Of a stretch of DNA of 64,000 nt, positions 51,800 to 60,530 are shown piece after piece (within the stretch, counting starts at the first letter, position 1; each line of letters opens with the position of its first letter). Source of the stretch: Candidatus Hydrogenedentota bacterium (lineage in GTDB: Bacteria; Hydrogenedentota; Hydrogenedentia; Hydrogenedentales; JAEUWI01). The notes under the pieces are model-generated. The model saw only the letters and a list, made by a program, of their open reading frames with translations. It was not told the origin of the DNA and did no database searches. Location of the stretch: contig JACPGE010000097.1 of the NCBI GenBank assembly GCA_016182605.1, positions 1 through 64,000 of the forward strand, written 5' to 3'. The position numbers and the translations under genes were made by a program.

Positions 51800-53290
51800 A
51801 TGAGTGAAGCTTCGTCAACAGAGTCACCAGATTCCCCTTCGTCACTGGAGGGAGATCGCACAAGCCAGTCGCCTACGATAGGGATGTCTACAAGCCCTGA
51901 ATCTGGTGCGATGCCTGGAGAAGACGCGTTTATGGGGCAACGCGTTGGCGACTATAAGATACTTCTTCTGCTTGGGCAGGGCACGTTCGGGCAGGTCTAT
52001 CTCGCCGAAGATGTTAACCTGAACCGGCGCGTCGCCATCAAGTTTCTTAAGAGTGCGAGGCGGTCGGAAGACGTTCAGTTTTTCCGGCGCGAGGCCAAGG
52101 CCCTGGCCTCCCTGAGCAAACACCCAAACGTTGTCGAGATTCACCACTTCGGTGAATACAGGGGCCATAGCTATTTTGTGCTGGAGTACGTCGAAAGCAC
52201 CCTTCAGCAGTTGCAAAAAGAACACCCCGATGGGCTGCCCGCCCTTCAGGCTCTGGGCCTCACTGCGGACTGCGCAGAGGCACTCGCAGCGGCCCATGAT
52301 GCCCATATCATTCACCGCGACGTTAAGCCCGCCAATATACTCGTTGAACCGGGCACACTCCGCGCAAAACTCACCGACTTCGGTCTCGCGCGGTACTTCG
52401 ATACTGCGGTCGACGTCACCGTTACACCGGGCTCGGGCACGCCGAAGTACATGTCACCGGAGCAGCTCAACCGCGGGGATCTCGACGGACGCACGGACAT
52501 ATTCTCCCTCGGCGCCACGCTTTATGAGTTGCTTAGCGGAAGCGACATGTACGCCTTTCCGTCTGGAATGAGCCGGGTACGGGCAAAGCCCATTGGAAAA
52601 ATACTGCCTGATCTTCACAAGACGATTTGCCGCATTGTGGATAAGGCAACGGCGGACGACCGGGAAAGTCGATATCATACGTCTGCCGAGTTTGCCCGCG
52701 AGTTGCGCAGCGCCATCGCGCAGATCGAGCGCACGGGCGCTGCGGGCCGCGCTCAAGAGGCGGATCGTGCAGTAGCAGGCGGCAAGACCGCACAGGGAGA
52801 CCCGTCGCCGTCTTCGCTGGCTATCTCCGGTATTCTGGACCACATCCGAGGGAAGGCCGTCCTGCTCGGCGCAGCAGGCGCGCTACTCCTGGCGGTGGCG
52901 GTGTTCGTGATCATGGGTCTCGTACGCGGCGGCACGGATTCGCCCCGGCTGGCGCTGGAGACCTATTGTCAGGCGTGGGCGCGGGGAGATGCCGACGCAA
53001 TGTATGCCGTCCTTTCTCCTGCCCAACAGCAACTGCGCACCGCAGCACAGTGGCGCCAGGATATCCAGAGGGAGTCCACTGTCATGGGAAGTCCCGTGTC
53101 CTGGGTGATTGTGGGCCCCGTGCAAGATACAGGAATAAAATCGCTTTGGGAACTCCGGATTACCTATTCCAATGAACGCGTGGGAACCCTCACCAAAACC
53201 ACGTGGCTCATACGTGAAGGAAACGCGTTCCGGATTGCCGAAGGCGGTCTTGTGGCTCCAGTGTTGAAACCCGGATTTGGCCGCGGCTAG
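51800..53290 (+). CDS. Transmembrane Ser/Thr protein kinase with extracytoplasmic DUF4878-like domain
   Basis: A 496-residue Hanks-type kinase. After an acidic, Ser-rich N-tail (1-50), the kinase domain has GQGTFGQVYLAED, VAIKFLK with the ATP Lys, HRDVKPANIL with the catalytic Asp, and DFGLA. A single transmembrane helix (LLGAAGALLLAVAVFVIMGLV is split here; about residues 355-375) follows, then a C-terminal NTF2/DUF4878-like domain (YCQAWARGDADAMYAVLSP). Start ATG 51800 precedes the Ser-rich tail; a longer frame to 51716 lies in the leader. It leads an operon with two CsgG-like genes, 9 bp downstream. Confidence 0.92.
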   Translation: MSEASSTESPDSPSSLEGDRTSQSPTIGMSTSPESGAMPGEDAFMGQRVGDYKILLLLGQGTFGQVYLAEDVNLNRRVAIKFLKSARRSEDVQFFRREAKALASLSKHPNVVEIHHFGEYRGHSYFVLEYVESTLQQLQKEHPDGLPALQALGLTADCAEALAAAHDAHIIHRDVKPANILVEPGTLRAKLTDFGLARYFDTAVDVTVTPGSGTPKYMSPEQLNRGDLDGRTDIFSLGATLYELLSGSDMYAFPSGMSRVRAKPIGKILPDLHKTICRIVDKATADDRESRYHTSAEFARELRSAIAQIERTGAAGRAQEADRAVAGGKTAQGDPSPSSLAISGILDHIRGKAVLLGAAGALLLAVAVFVIMGLVRGGTDSPRLALETYCQAWARGDADAMYAVLSPAQQQLRTAAQWRQDIQRESTVMGSPVSWVIVGPVQDTGIKSLWELRITYSNERVGTLTKTTWLIREGNAFRIAEGGLVAPVLKPGFGRG

Positions 53291-53299
53291 GAGGATAAA

Positions 53300-54181
53300 A
53301 TGGGGATTCGGATGTTCTTGGTATTGGGCCTGCTTCTATCGTGTTCGGCGTTCGCGCAGACCGGCAAGCCGCGTGTGGCCATCCCCGAATTAGAAGATAA
53401 GGCCGGAGCAGGGACGCACATTACATCTGCGCTCTTGGACATGCTCACCACGGCCATCGTGCAATCCGGCAAGTTCGACGTGGTCGAGCGTGCGCGGCTC
53501 AACCAGGTCTTCGATGAGCAGGCCCTCGGTGCAAGTGGCGCCGTAGAAGGCGGTTCCGCAGCACCCATGGGCCGGCTGAAGGGGGCGGACTACATGCTTA
53601 TTGGCACGGTCACGGAGTGCGGGATGGGCTCGCGTACAACCCGCGTCTATGATTCCACTATAAAAAAGAATTCGGCCACCTTGGCCATCGATATCCGTTT
53701 CACCGACAGCACGACCGGAACAAACCTTTTTGCTGACACCTTTCGTGCCACGCACCAAAACGTCGATGTCGCAGGATCCGGCAGCGTAATTGATGTCTCC
53801 ACCGGCGTGGGTTCCAGTCTCGCACGCGAAGTCGTCGAGGGTATTGTCAGCCGGACACTTCACACGGCGTATCCACCCCGTATCATTGAGATTGCGGAAG
53901 GGGTCGCCACCATAAACTATGGCGAATCACTGTGTACTCTCGGCGACGTATGGGAAGTATATGCCCAGGGCAAACGGATTATCGATCCCGACACAGGCGA
54001 GGATCTTGGTTCTGATGAGAAGCGCGTCGGCTCCATCCGCATCACCGAGGTTTTCCCGAAGTATTCCAAAGGCAAAGTGGAGTCTGGGGAGGAGGTCACC
54101 GCCGGGGCGGTGTTGCGAAAGGGCGTGTCGAGCGATTCGAGCCCCAAGGTCGAAGTACGCGAAAAGCCGAATCCATTTTAA
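53300..54181 (+). CDS. CsgG-family secreted protein, paralogue 1
   Basis: A 293-residue exported protein (signal peptide 1-20). The CsgG/FlgO-like region includes VAIPELEDKAG, LTTAIVQSGKFDVVERARL and KGADYMLIGTVTE. These motifs occur in the CsgG family that forms outer-membrane pores or periplasmic adaptors. AGGAGG precedes ATG 53300. It lacks an obvious lipobox Cys, so it may not be lipidated like E. coli CsgG. A close paralogue follows, and a kinase gene precedes, suggesting kinase-controlled envelope assembly. Confidence 0.85.
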   Translation: MGIRMFLVLGLLLSCSAFAQTGKPRVAIPELEDKAGAGTHITSALLDMLTTAIVQSGKFDVVERARLNQVFDEQALGASGAVEGGSAAPMGRLKGADYMLIGTVTECGMGSRTTRVYDSTIKKNSATLAIDIRFTDSTTGTNLFADTFRATHQNVDVAGSGSVIDVSTGVGSSLAREVVEGIVSRTLHTAYPPRIIEIAEGVATINYGESLCTLGDVWEVYAQGKRIIDPDTGEDLGSDEKRVGSIRITEVFPKYSKGKVESGEEVTAGAVLRKGVSSDSSPKVEVREKPNPF

Positions 54182-54258
54182 GTTGGGCCGCGCCTTGGCG
54201 GGCGCTGCCAGGTTTGTTTAACAAAGGGGCGGCCCGAAAGCCGCCGGGAGTGATGCCA

Positions 54259-55215
54259 ATGATACGGTTCCGTCTGAGTCTGATTGCCGGTGTGTTGTGG
54301 AGTCTGGCCGCGTCCAGTGCCTGGTGTGCGGACCGTGCGACGGTTGGCATTCTTCCTTTCAGCAATCCTGCCGGGGTGAATAGCGCCGTTGGAAATTCCC
54401 TTGCGGACATGATGACAACGAGTCTAGTAAAAACGGGCAAGTTCGACATTATTGAGCGGATGGAACTCCAGAAGGTCTTCGACGAACAAGCATTGGGGGC
54501 GAGCGGCGCCGTCGATGCCAAGACCGCGGCGCAAATAGGGAAAAACAAGGGGGCGGACTACATTTTGATTGGTGTCGTTACCCAGGCCGGTGAGAGTGAA
54601 GGTGGCGGCGGCATCGGCGGACTTACTCTCTCTCGTAAACGATTCCTCCTCGCGGTCGATGTCCGTTTTGTGGACACCACTACCGGAAAAGTCATGTTTG
54701 GTGAGGCTTTCGAGCACGAAGTCAAGAAAAGTCAGGTCGGTGTTGGGTCCGCCGCCTTCTCGGAGAGCAACCCGACGGGCGGTGAGTTGGGCCGGGAGGT
54801 CATCAGTACTATCGTCAACAAGATTTTGTTGACTGTATTCCCACCGCGCATCGCGAGCATCGATCTGGCAACCAAGGCCGTCGCGCTCAACTACGGTGAC
54901 GTGCTCTTCGACCCGGGCCAGACGTGGGAGATCTTCCGGGAGGGGGAAGCAATTATCGACCCTGTAAGCCAAGAGCAACTGGGCCGTCACGCCGTGGTGA
55001 TTGGCAGGCTTAGCATCGATTCCGTATTTGACAAGTACTCCACGGGCAGGCTCCTCGATGGCGAAGGCGCCGTGGGCGATCTCTGCCGGCCAGACGCAAC
55101 GGCAAAAGGATCCGAAGCGAATAAGAATGGCAGTTCCAAAGGTGAGGGAGGTGGCGGACTAATTCAGCGGATGAAAAATAGCGGCAAGAAAAAGGACACG
55201 GCGGGGGGCTCGTGA
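54259..55215 (+). CDS. CsgG-family secreted protein, paralogue 2
   Basis: A 318-residue exported CsgG-like protein (signal peptide ending SSAWCA). It shares the phrase VFDEQALGASGAV with the preceding paralogue, and the same core VGILPFSNPAG, LVKTGKFDIIERMEL, KGADYILIGVVT and a terminal strand region. It differs in an acidic, Gly/Ser/Lys-rich tail. ATG 54259 is chosen because GGGAG lies 9 nt upstream; ATG 54253 is too close to it. Two tandem copies may form a hetero-oligomer. Gene ends close to the convergent PSCyt1 gene. Confidence 0.85.
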   Translation: MIRFRLSLIAGVLWSLAASSAWCADRATVGILPFSNPAGVNSAVGNSLADMMTTSLVKTGKFDIIERMELQKVFDEQALGASGAVDAKTAAQIGKNKGADYILIGVVTQAGESEGGGGIGGLTLSRKRFLLAVDVRFVDTTTGKVMFGEAFEHEVKKSQVGVGSAAFSESNPTGGELGREVISTIVNKILLTVFPPRIASIDLATKAVALNYGDVLFDPGQTWEIFREGEAIIDPVSQEQLGRHAVVIGRLSIDSVFDKYSTGRLLDGEGAVGDLCRPDATAKGSEANKNGSSKGEGGGGLIQRMKNSGKKKDTAGGS

Positions 55216-55281
55216 TGGGGGACTACCGGAGCGCGCGATCCAACAATCTGAGTGGCTGCCGTACAGGATCGGCAATCGCCC

Positions 55282-58200
55282 TCACGTCCGCGTAATGGAC
55301 TCGTGCAGGTTGAGCAGTGCGCGGGCCACCGAGGTCCACCCCGCAAGCTCGCCTGCGGGAATGTCCGCGGGAGGCGCGCTGAAACCCACTTCCACCAGGG
55401 CAGTGGCGGCCTCCGCGGTTTCCCCGAATGCGGCCCGGTGCTTGGCGTAAAGCTGGGCCAGGATCACCAGTTCGGCTTCGCTCGGCTCCCGGGAGAGCAG
55501 GCGCTTGAAGGCCCATGTAATGCGATCGGAAACCTCCGCGCCGCCTTCCTGGTACATGCGCGTGGCGAGCGCCCGCGCCGCTTCGACATAGGTGGGGTCG
55601 TTGAGCAGCACAAGGGCCTGCAAGGGCGTGTTGGATATCGGCCGTTCCGCGGTACATTCTTCGCGCGTGGGCGCGTCAAACGCCAGCATGCTCGGGTGCA
55701 GGAAACTGCGCTTCCAGATCGTGTACAGGCCGCGGCGGTACTGGTTCGCGCCTTGATCGGGCGTGTAGATCAGCGGTCCGGTAAAGGTGTTGCAGTTGGC
55801 GTAGTAGCCTTCGGGCTGGTAGGGGTAGACGCTGCGCCCCCCGATTTCTCCGGCGAGCAGACCACTCACCGCGAGTGCATTGTCGCGCAGCAGCTCCGCG
55901 GGCAGCCGGAACTGGGATTGCCGCGCGAGGAGCCGGTTGTAGGGGTCGATATCGAGCAACTCCTCGCGCCGGGCGGACGACTGGCGGTACACGCCAGACG
56001 TAACGATGAGCCGCACCATGTGCTTGATATCCCAGCCACTTTCCATAAATTCGCCCCCAAGCCAGTCGAGCAATTCTGGATGCGAAGGCAACTCTCCTTG
56101 CGCGCCGAGATCATCCAGCACCTTGGAAAGGCCCGTGCCGAAACACAGCTTCCACAGCCGGTTCACATAGACCCGCGCCGTGAGCGGGTTGTCCTTGCGC
56201 ACGATCCACTCGGCCAGATCGAGCCGGTTGGCCCGGCGATTCGCGGTGTCCAGTCCAGAAAGAAATTCCGGCACTGCGGGCTCGACGATGGGCCCGGATT
56301 CGTCCATCCAGTTGCCGCGCGCAAGTATCCGGGTGACGCGCGGCTCCACCGGCTGCGATACCAGGGTGCTCACCAAGGTGCGCTGGTACGCGGCCTTCTC
56401 ATTGGTAAGCCGCGCAAGTTCGGCGCGTTTGCCCTTCACGTAAGACGAACCCGTGGCATACGCCGCGCGCACCGACGCGTTTTCCTCCGCCGTGCGCGAC
56501 GCTGGCGCCTTGCGCAACAGCCGAATCACGTCACGCGGCACCTGTTTGCGCAAGGGCAACTCCGGGCGCGGATGGGCCGAGGCCTGTAGACGGAAGTATT
56601 CATGGACCGCCGCGCCACCCATGCCTTCAATTTGAAGCGTGGCCGAAAGGACAGCGCCGGGTTCCACCGCGAGTGGCGCAGCGAGATAGAAAATGGCTTC
56701 ATGACGCGTCGACTTTTCATGCCGCTGAATGGCCCAGCCCGTATTCGGATCGGCGTCAATCGCACCGGCGATGGTGGTCTCGGGTTGTTCGAAGTCGGCC
56801 AGCGCCTCTTGAATCGCGATCGCCTGACCGTTCACGGTGAACGCAATGCCCGTGAGCTTGAACGCGCCATTGCCGGGCGTATTCACATTGCCGGGCCCGT
56901 CAAAGGCCAGTGCTTCAAGCCGGATCGCCGTCAGTGTCTGAACGGGCGCCGTCCCACTCACGGTAAGGGTCTGTTTTTCCCCTGCGGCCGCGCTGGCTTC
57001 AAAAAGGTTGCGGGCGTGTTGGAGCGGGGCAGCACCAATATCCGCTGTAAGCGAGGCGGGGCTGAGCGGTGTCCAATGCTCCGTGGGCTGTAACGCCTCT
57101 TGTTCCGATCGCCCCAGCCAATCGGCGTACGCCTGGCCGCTTTCAGGCGTGGTTTCATCGAGCAGACGGTTCACTGCGGCAATGGCCGTATCGAACTCGT
57201 CCAGCTTCGTCTGTTGCGCGGCGTCGGGCAGATACATCACCGGCTCCCAAATGCCACCCGCGCCATAAACGCCCCGCTCATCCACATCGGCGAAAAACGC
57301 TGCGAAACTGTAGAAATCCTTCGCCGTGTACGGATCGTATTTGTGATCGTGGCATTGCGCGCAGCCCATGGTCGCGCCAAGCCACACCGAGGTCGTGGTG
57401 CGCACGCGATCCGCTGCATAGATGGCGCGGTATTCCTTTTCCTGTGCGCCACCCTCCGCGGTAATCTGGTTCAAGCGGTTGTAGCCCGAGGCGATCTTCT
57501 GTTCGCGGGTCGCATTGGGCAGCAGGTCGCCCGCGATTTGTTCACGGGTGAACTGGTCGAAAGGCATGTTCGAATTGAAGGCATCAATCACGTAGTCACG
57601 GTATGGATAAATGCTGCGATATTCGTCGCCATGGTATCCATTGGTGTCCGCGTAACGGACCAGGTCCAGCCAATCCATGGCGAGACGCTCGCCGAAATGC
57701 GGCGATGCCAGCAAGCGGTCCACCTGCCGCTCATAGGCGCCGGGCGCAGAGTCCGCAGCGAAAGCGGCAATGTCCTCTGGCGTTGGGGGCAAACCGAGAA
57801 GGTCGAAGCTGAGGCGGCGCAGCAGCGTGGCGCGATCGGCCTCGGGCGCGGGCTCGATCGCTTTCTGCTCGAGCTGCCGCAATATGAAGGCGTCGATTGG
57901 TATGGCCGCAGGGTGCGCGGTTGCAGGCGCCTCCGGCCTGCGCACCGGCGTGTAGGACCAGTGGGGTTCGTACTCCGCGCCTTCCGCAACCCAGCGCCGC
58001 AGTGTTTCCTTCTGCGCCGCGCTCAACTGACGCTCGGATTCCGGCGGCGGCATGAGTTCATCGGGGTCGGTGGCAAATATGTGCTGGATAATAGAAGAGG
58101 CGTCCGGATTGCCCGGCACGATGGCGGCCTGCTCCCGCCCCGTGCTGACGGCGGACTCCCGCCGATCAAGACGCAAGTCCGCCTTGCGCTTGTTGTGGTC

Positions 58201-58347
58201 CGGGCCGTGGCAGAGGTAGCAGTTTTCAGCGAGGATGGGGCGGATGTCGCGGTTAAACTTGAGAGGCTCTTCCGCGTGCACTCCAAGAGCCAGTCCGCCA
58301 AGCGTCAATGACACGGCAAGCGCAACCGCTCTGGACAATTTCACCAT
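55282..58347 (-). CDS. PSCyt1-DUF1549-DUF1553 secreted protein
   Basis: A 1021-residue exported protein: signal peptide (1-25), a planctomycete cytochrome C domain (PSCyt1) with CYLCHG and MPPPESE, DUF1549 (LLGLPPTPED and CAQCHDHKYDP), and DUF1553 (LWKLCFGTGLS, HPELLDWLG). It differs from the 13.6-16.4 kb paralogue by the N-terminal cytochrome domain. Start 58347 begins the signal peptide. No DUF1501 partner is adjacent, unlike the other copy. It lies 45 bp downstream of the cytochrome/LRR gene, so they may be one operon. Confidence 0.92.
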   Translation of the reverse strand: MVKLSRAVALAVSLTLGGLALGVHAEEPLKFNRDIRPILAENCYLCHGPDHNKRKADLRLDRRESAVSTGREQAAIVPGNPDASSIIQHIFATDPDELMPPPESERQLSAAQKETLRRWVAEGAEYEPHWSYTPVRRPEAPATAHPAAIPIDAFILRQLEQKAIEPAPEADRATLLRRLSFDLLGLPPTPEDIAAFAADSAPGAYERQVDRLLASPHFGERLAMDWLDLVRYADTNGYHGDEYRSIYPYRDYVIDAFNSNMPFDQFTREQIAGDLLPNATREQKIASGYNRLNQITAEGGAQEKEYRAIYAADRVRTTTSVWLGATMGCAQCHDHKYDPYTAKDFYSFAAFFADVDERGVYGAGGIWEPVMYLPDAAQQTKLDEFDTAIAAVNRLLDETTPESGQAYADWLGRSEQEALQPTEHWTPLSPASLTADIGAAPLQHARNLFEASAAAGEKQTLTVSGTAPVQTLTAIRLEALAFDGPGNVNTPGNGAFKLTGIAFTVNGQAIAIQEALADFEQPETTIAGAIDADPNTGWAIQRHEKSTRHEAIFYLAAPLAVEPGAVLSATLQIEGMGGAAVHEYFRLQASAHPRPELPLRKQVPRDVIRLLRKAPASRTAEENASVRAAYATGSSYVKGKRAELARLTNEKAAYQRTLVSTLVSQPVEPRVTRILARGNWMDESGPIVEPAVPEFLSGLDTANRRANRLDLAEWIVRKDNPLTARVYVNRLWKLCFGTGLSKVLDDLGAQGELPSHPELLDWLGGEFMESGWDIKHMVRLIVTSGVYRQSSARREELLDIDPYNRLLARQSQFRLPAELLRDNALAVSGLLAGEIGGRSVYPYQPEGYYANCNTFTGPLIYTPDQGANQYRRGLYTIWKRSFLHPSMLAFDAPTREECTAERPISNTPLQALVLLNDPTYVEAARALATRMYQEGGAEVSDRITWAFKRLLSREPSEAELVILAQLYAKHRAAFGETAEAATALVEVGFSAPPADIPAGELAGWTSVARALLNLHESITRT

Positions 58348-58392
58348 TCCAGCGTACTCCAGCACTTGGCCGCAGGCCAGTTCAGGGCATTC

Positions 58393-60081
58393 TCACGCCT
58401 TTCCGGGATTGCACTTCGTGCAGACTTTGCCCGCCGCTTCAGCTTCCACACAGCAGGGGTGATCGCACTTGCCACCGGCCTCTGCGGCCTTGAAGCAGCA
58501 ACTGTCGGCATCAAACTTCGCCAGGGGATCCTCTGCGGGCGCGGCTTCCGCCTTTCCGGGATTGCACTTCGTGCAGACCTTGCCCGCTGCTTCCGCTTCC
58601 ACACAGCAGGGGTGATCGCACTTGCCACCCGCCTGTGCGGCCTTGAAGCAGCAACTGTCGGCATCAAACTTCGCCAGGGGATCCACCGCAGGCACAGCCT
58701 CTGGCGCCACAGGCACTTCCAATTCCGCGCCCAAATTGATGTTGAGCTCCGGCAGCTTGGCCTGGAGGGCTTTCGCGCCTTCGGCCGTCACCTTGGTCTG
58801 CCATACATAGAGTTTCTTCAGGTTGGGCAATGCCGCAATCGATTCCAGCGCTGCGTCGCTTACTTCGGTTCCGTAGAGGTTGAGGTATTCCAGGTGCGAC
58901 AGGGACGTCAGGTTGGCCACGCCCGCGTCGGTAATCGGCGTCTTCTCCAGATGAAGTTCCGTCAACTTCGGCAGCTTCTGCAAATGCGCCAGAGAGGCGT
59001 CCGTAATGGGCGAGCCCGCAAGATTGAGCCACGTGAGCTGATCGGCGAGCCCTGCCAGTTCCGCCAGCGATTCATCGTTCACCTGATCCTTGGCCAATTG
59101 GTAACTCACGCGCATGAGCGGCGTGGAGGCCGCCAGGGGCATTGCCAACGCGCCGCGGCCTTCAATCTTCGCCACCACGTCGGCTGGCGCCGCGGCCACC
59201 CCTTCGGCCAATTGGGCCAGCACATCCACCTTTGCAGGACCTGCTGCTACAACAGGCGCGCTCGTCCACGCGCCAAAGCCTGCACCGGCAGCGATCCATT
59301 GCTGGATCAGCCCGGTCTGTTCCGCGGTGAGGGGATCGCCCTTCGCGGGCATGATGTCGTCATGCCCCGCAGGAAGTATGGTAAGCGAATACAACTTGCT
59401 CTCTTCCGGCTTGCCCGCCACGAGCACCGGGCCGTCCTCCGCGCCCTTGAGGATGGCCTCCGCAGAATCGAGCCGCAGTTCAGCCTTCTGTTTCTCCGCG
59501 CCGTGGCAGGAGACGCAGTTGGCCTCAAATATCGGCCATATCTTGTCCGCGAAAAGGGTGTCCCCGCCTGCCGCGGCAGCATCGGGTACAGGCGCAGGTT
59601 CCGCCGGCGCCGGTGCGCCGGGATCGGCCGGGGCGGGCGCAGGGGGTGCCGTCCAGGCGCCGAAGTTCGCCCCTGCGGCAACCCATTGCTGCAACGTGGC
59701 GACCTGTTCGGGCGTCAGCGGATCGCCCTTTGGCGGCATGATATCGTCGTGACCGGCAGGAAGGCCGGTCAGCGTGCACATCTTGCTCTCCTCGGGCTTC
59801 CCGGCCACGAGAATGGGCCCGTCATCCGTTCCCTTGAGAATCGCTTCCGCAGAATCGAGCCGAAGGTCCCCCTTCTGCTTCTCTACGCCGTGGCAGGAGA
59901 TACACCGGGCTTCCAGAATGGGCCACACCTTCTCCGCAAAAAACGTATCGGGCGTTTCCTGTGCGGGTGCAGGCGCCGTGAACAGGAATCCTGCGCCCAG
60001 TGCGGCGCACAGCAGGCCCTGAGACTGGCGGAAGAGCGGGGTGAAACGGCGCTGAATCCGCCGCTGGACAGAACACGTCAT
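58393..60081 (-). CDS. Secreted protein with two PSCyt1 domains, LRRs and two Cys-rich repeats
   Basis: A 562-residue exported protein. Signal peptide 1-41. Two tandem cytochrome C-like PSCyt1 domains (CISCHG and CVSCHG, each with DIMPxKGDPL) are separated by a Pro/Ala-rich linker. A leucine-rich-repeat region follows (LTELHLEKTPITDAG, LEYLNLYGTEVSDAA, LKKLYVWQTKVT), then two 51-residue repeats with pattern CC-x9-C-x3-CC-x9-C-x2-C. ATG 60081 follows CGGAGAT. Likely a periplasmic or surface electron-transfer/metal-binding protein. Confidence 0.88.
   Translation of the reverse strand: MTCSVQRRIQRRFTPLFRQSQGLLCAALGAGFLFTAPAPAQETPDTFFAEKVWPILEARCISCHGVEKQKGDLRLDSAEAILKGTDDGPILVAGKPEESKMCTLTGLPAGHDDIMPPKGDPLTPEQVATLQQWVAAGANFGAWTAPPAPAPADPGAPAPAEPAPVPDAAAAGGDTLFADKIWPIFEANCVSCHGAEKQKAELRLDSAEAILKGAEDGPVLVAGKPEESKLYSLTILPAGHDDIMPAKGDPLTAEQTGLIQQWIAAGAGFGAWTSAPVVAAGPAKVDVLAQLAEGVAAAPADVVAKIEGRGALAMPLAASTPLMRVSYQLAKDQVNDESLAELAGLADQLTWLNLAGSPITDASLAHLQKLPKLTELHLEKTPITDAGVANLTSLSHLEYLNLYGTEVSDAALESIAALPNLKKLYVWQTKVTAEGAKALQAKLPELNINLGAELEVPVAPEAVPAVDPLAKFDADSCCFKAAQAGGKCDHPCCVEAEAAGKVCTKCNPGKAEAAPAEDPLAKFDADSCCFKAAEAGGKCDHPCCVEAEAAGKVCTKCNPGKA
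58397..58702. repeat. Two tandem 153-bp repeats at the 3' end of the cytochrome/LRR gene
   Basis: Copy 1 (58397-58549) and copy 2 (58550-58702) start with GCCTTTCCGGG and are almost identical, differing at scattered positions. Each encodes 51 residues with seven Cys: DPLAKFDADSCCFKAA, then CDHPCC and CTKCNPGKA. The high nucleotide identity suggests recent duplication or gene conversion, in contrast to the diverged PSCyt1 duplicates in the same gene. Confidence 0.9.
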
Positions 60082-60253
60082 GGCTGAAATCTCCGTTGAA
60101 GGGTGCACCTCGGAAAAATAGCAGATAATACCGCTAATCGGGCACACGGTGAGGCCAACCAAAAGCAAGATTACCGGGTGCCCGCGAATTTCAACAGGGT
60201 AGAGCATTCCGCAGGGGATATCAAGTGTTTGCCGGGACGCACCGTGTGGTCGA

Positions 60254-60330
60254 GTTGAGGGCAGAAAGCTACCGATGCGTACGGTCTGGCCAGTCGAATC
60301 CGTACGCCCCGGTATGGAAAAGACCTCAAC
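60254..60330 (+). ncRNA. Candidate structured leader RNA, copy 2
   Basis: GTTGAGG (60254-60260) pairs with CCTCAAC (60324-60330) as outer stem. Inside lies GAAAGCTACCG (60264-60274), then an extended hairpin: ACCG (60271-60274) with CGGT (60310-60313), and GCGTACGG (60277-60284) with CCGTACGC (60300-60307). The copy at 46632 shares GTT-AGG, GAAAGCTACCG and the ACCG/CGGT helix. It lies about 200 nt upstream of the NarX-like kinase. The remaining gap 60082-60530 is non-coding, with no other feature seen. Confidence 0.45.
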
Positions 60331-60530
60331 CGGGCAGAATTGTTGGCCCGATACTTGCATCTTTCCACAACGTGTCCAGGGACCGGCTCCCTGTATGCCG
60401 GCTCCCAGCCCGGTGACACCGCGCTACCCACTTCATCCATGGAAAGGCCACAATTGCTCAAAGGGGTTCAGACCGTTCATCCCGGAGCGCCAACGCGAAT
60501 TGCTTTGATGTGTGGCGTCACAGGGTGGCC

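Noticed and set aside
60285-60307. Possible tRNA T-arm-like sequence around CAGTCGAATCCG
   Set aside because: No acceptor, D-arm or anticodon arm could be folded around it; it is better explained as the loop and right arm of the leader hairpin.
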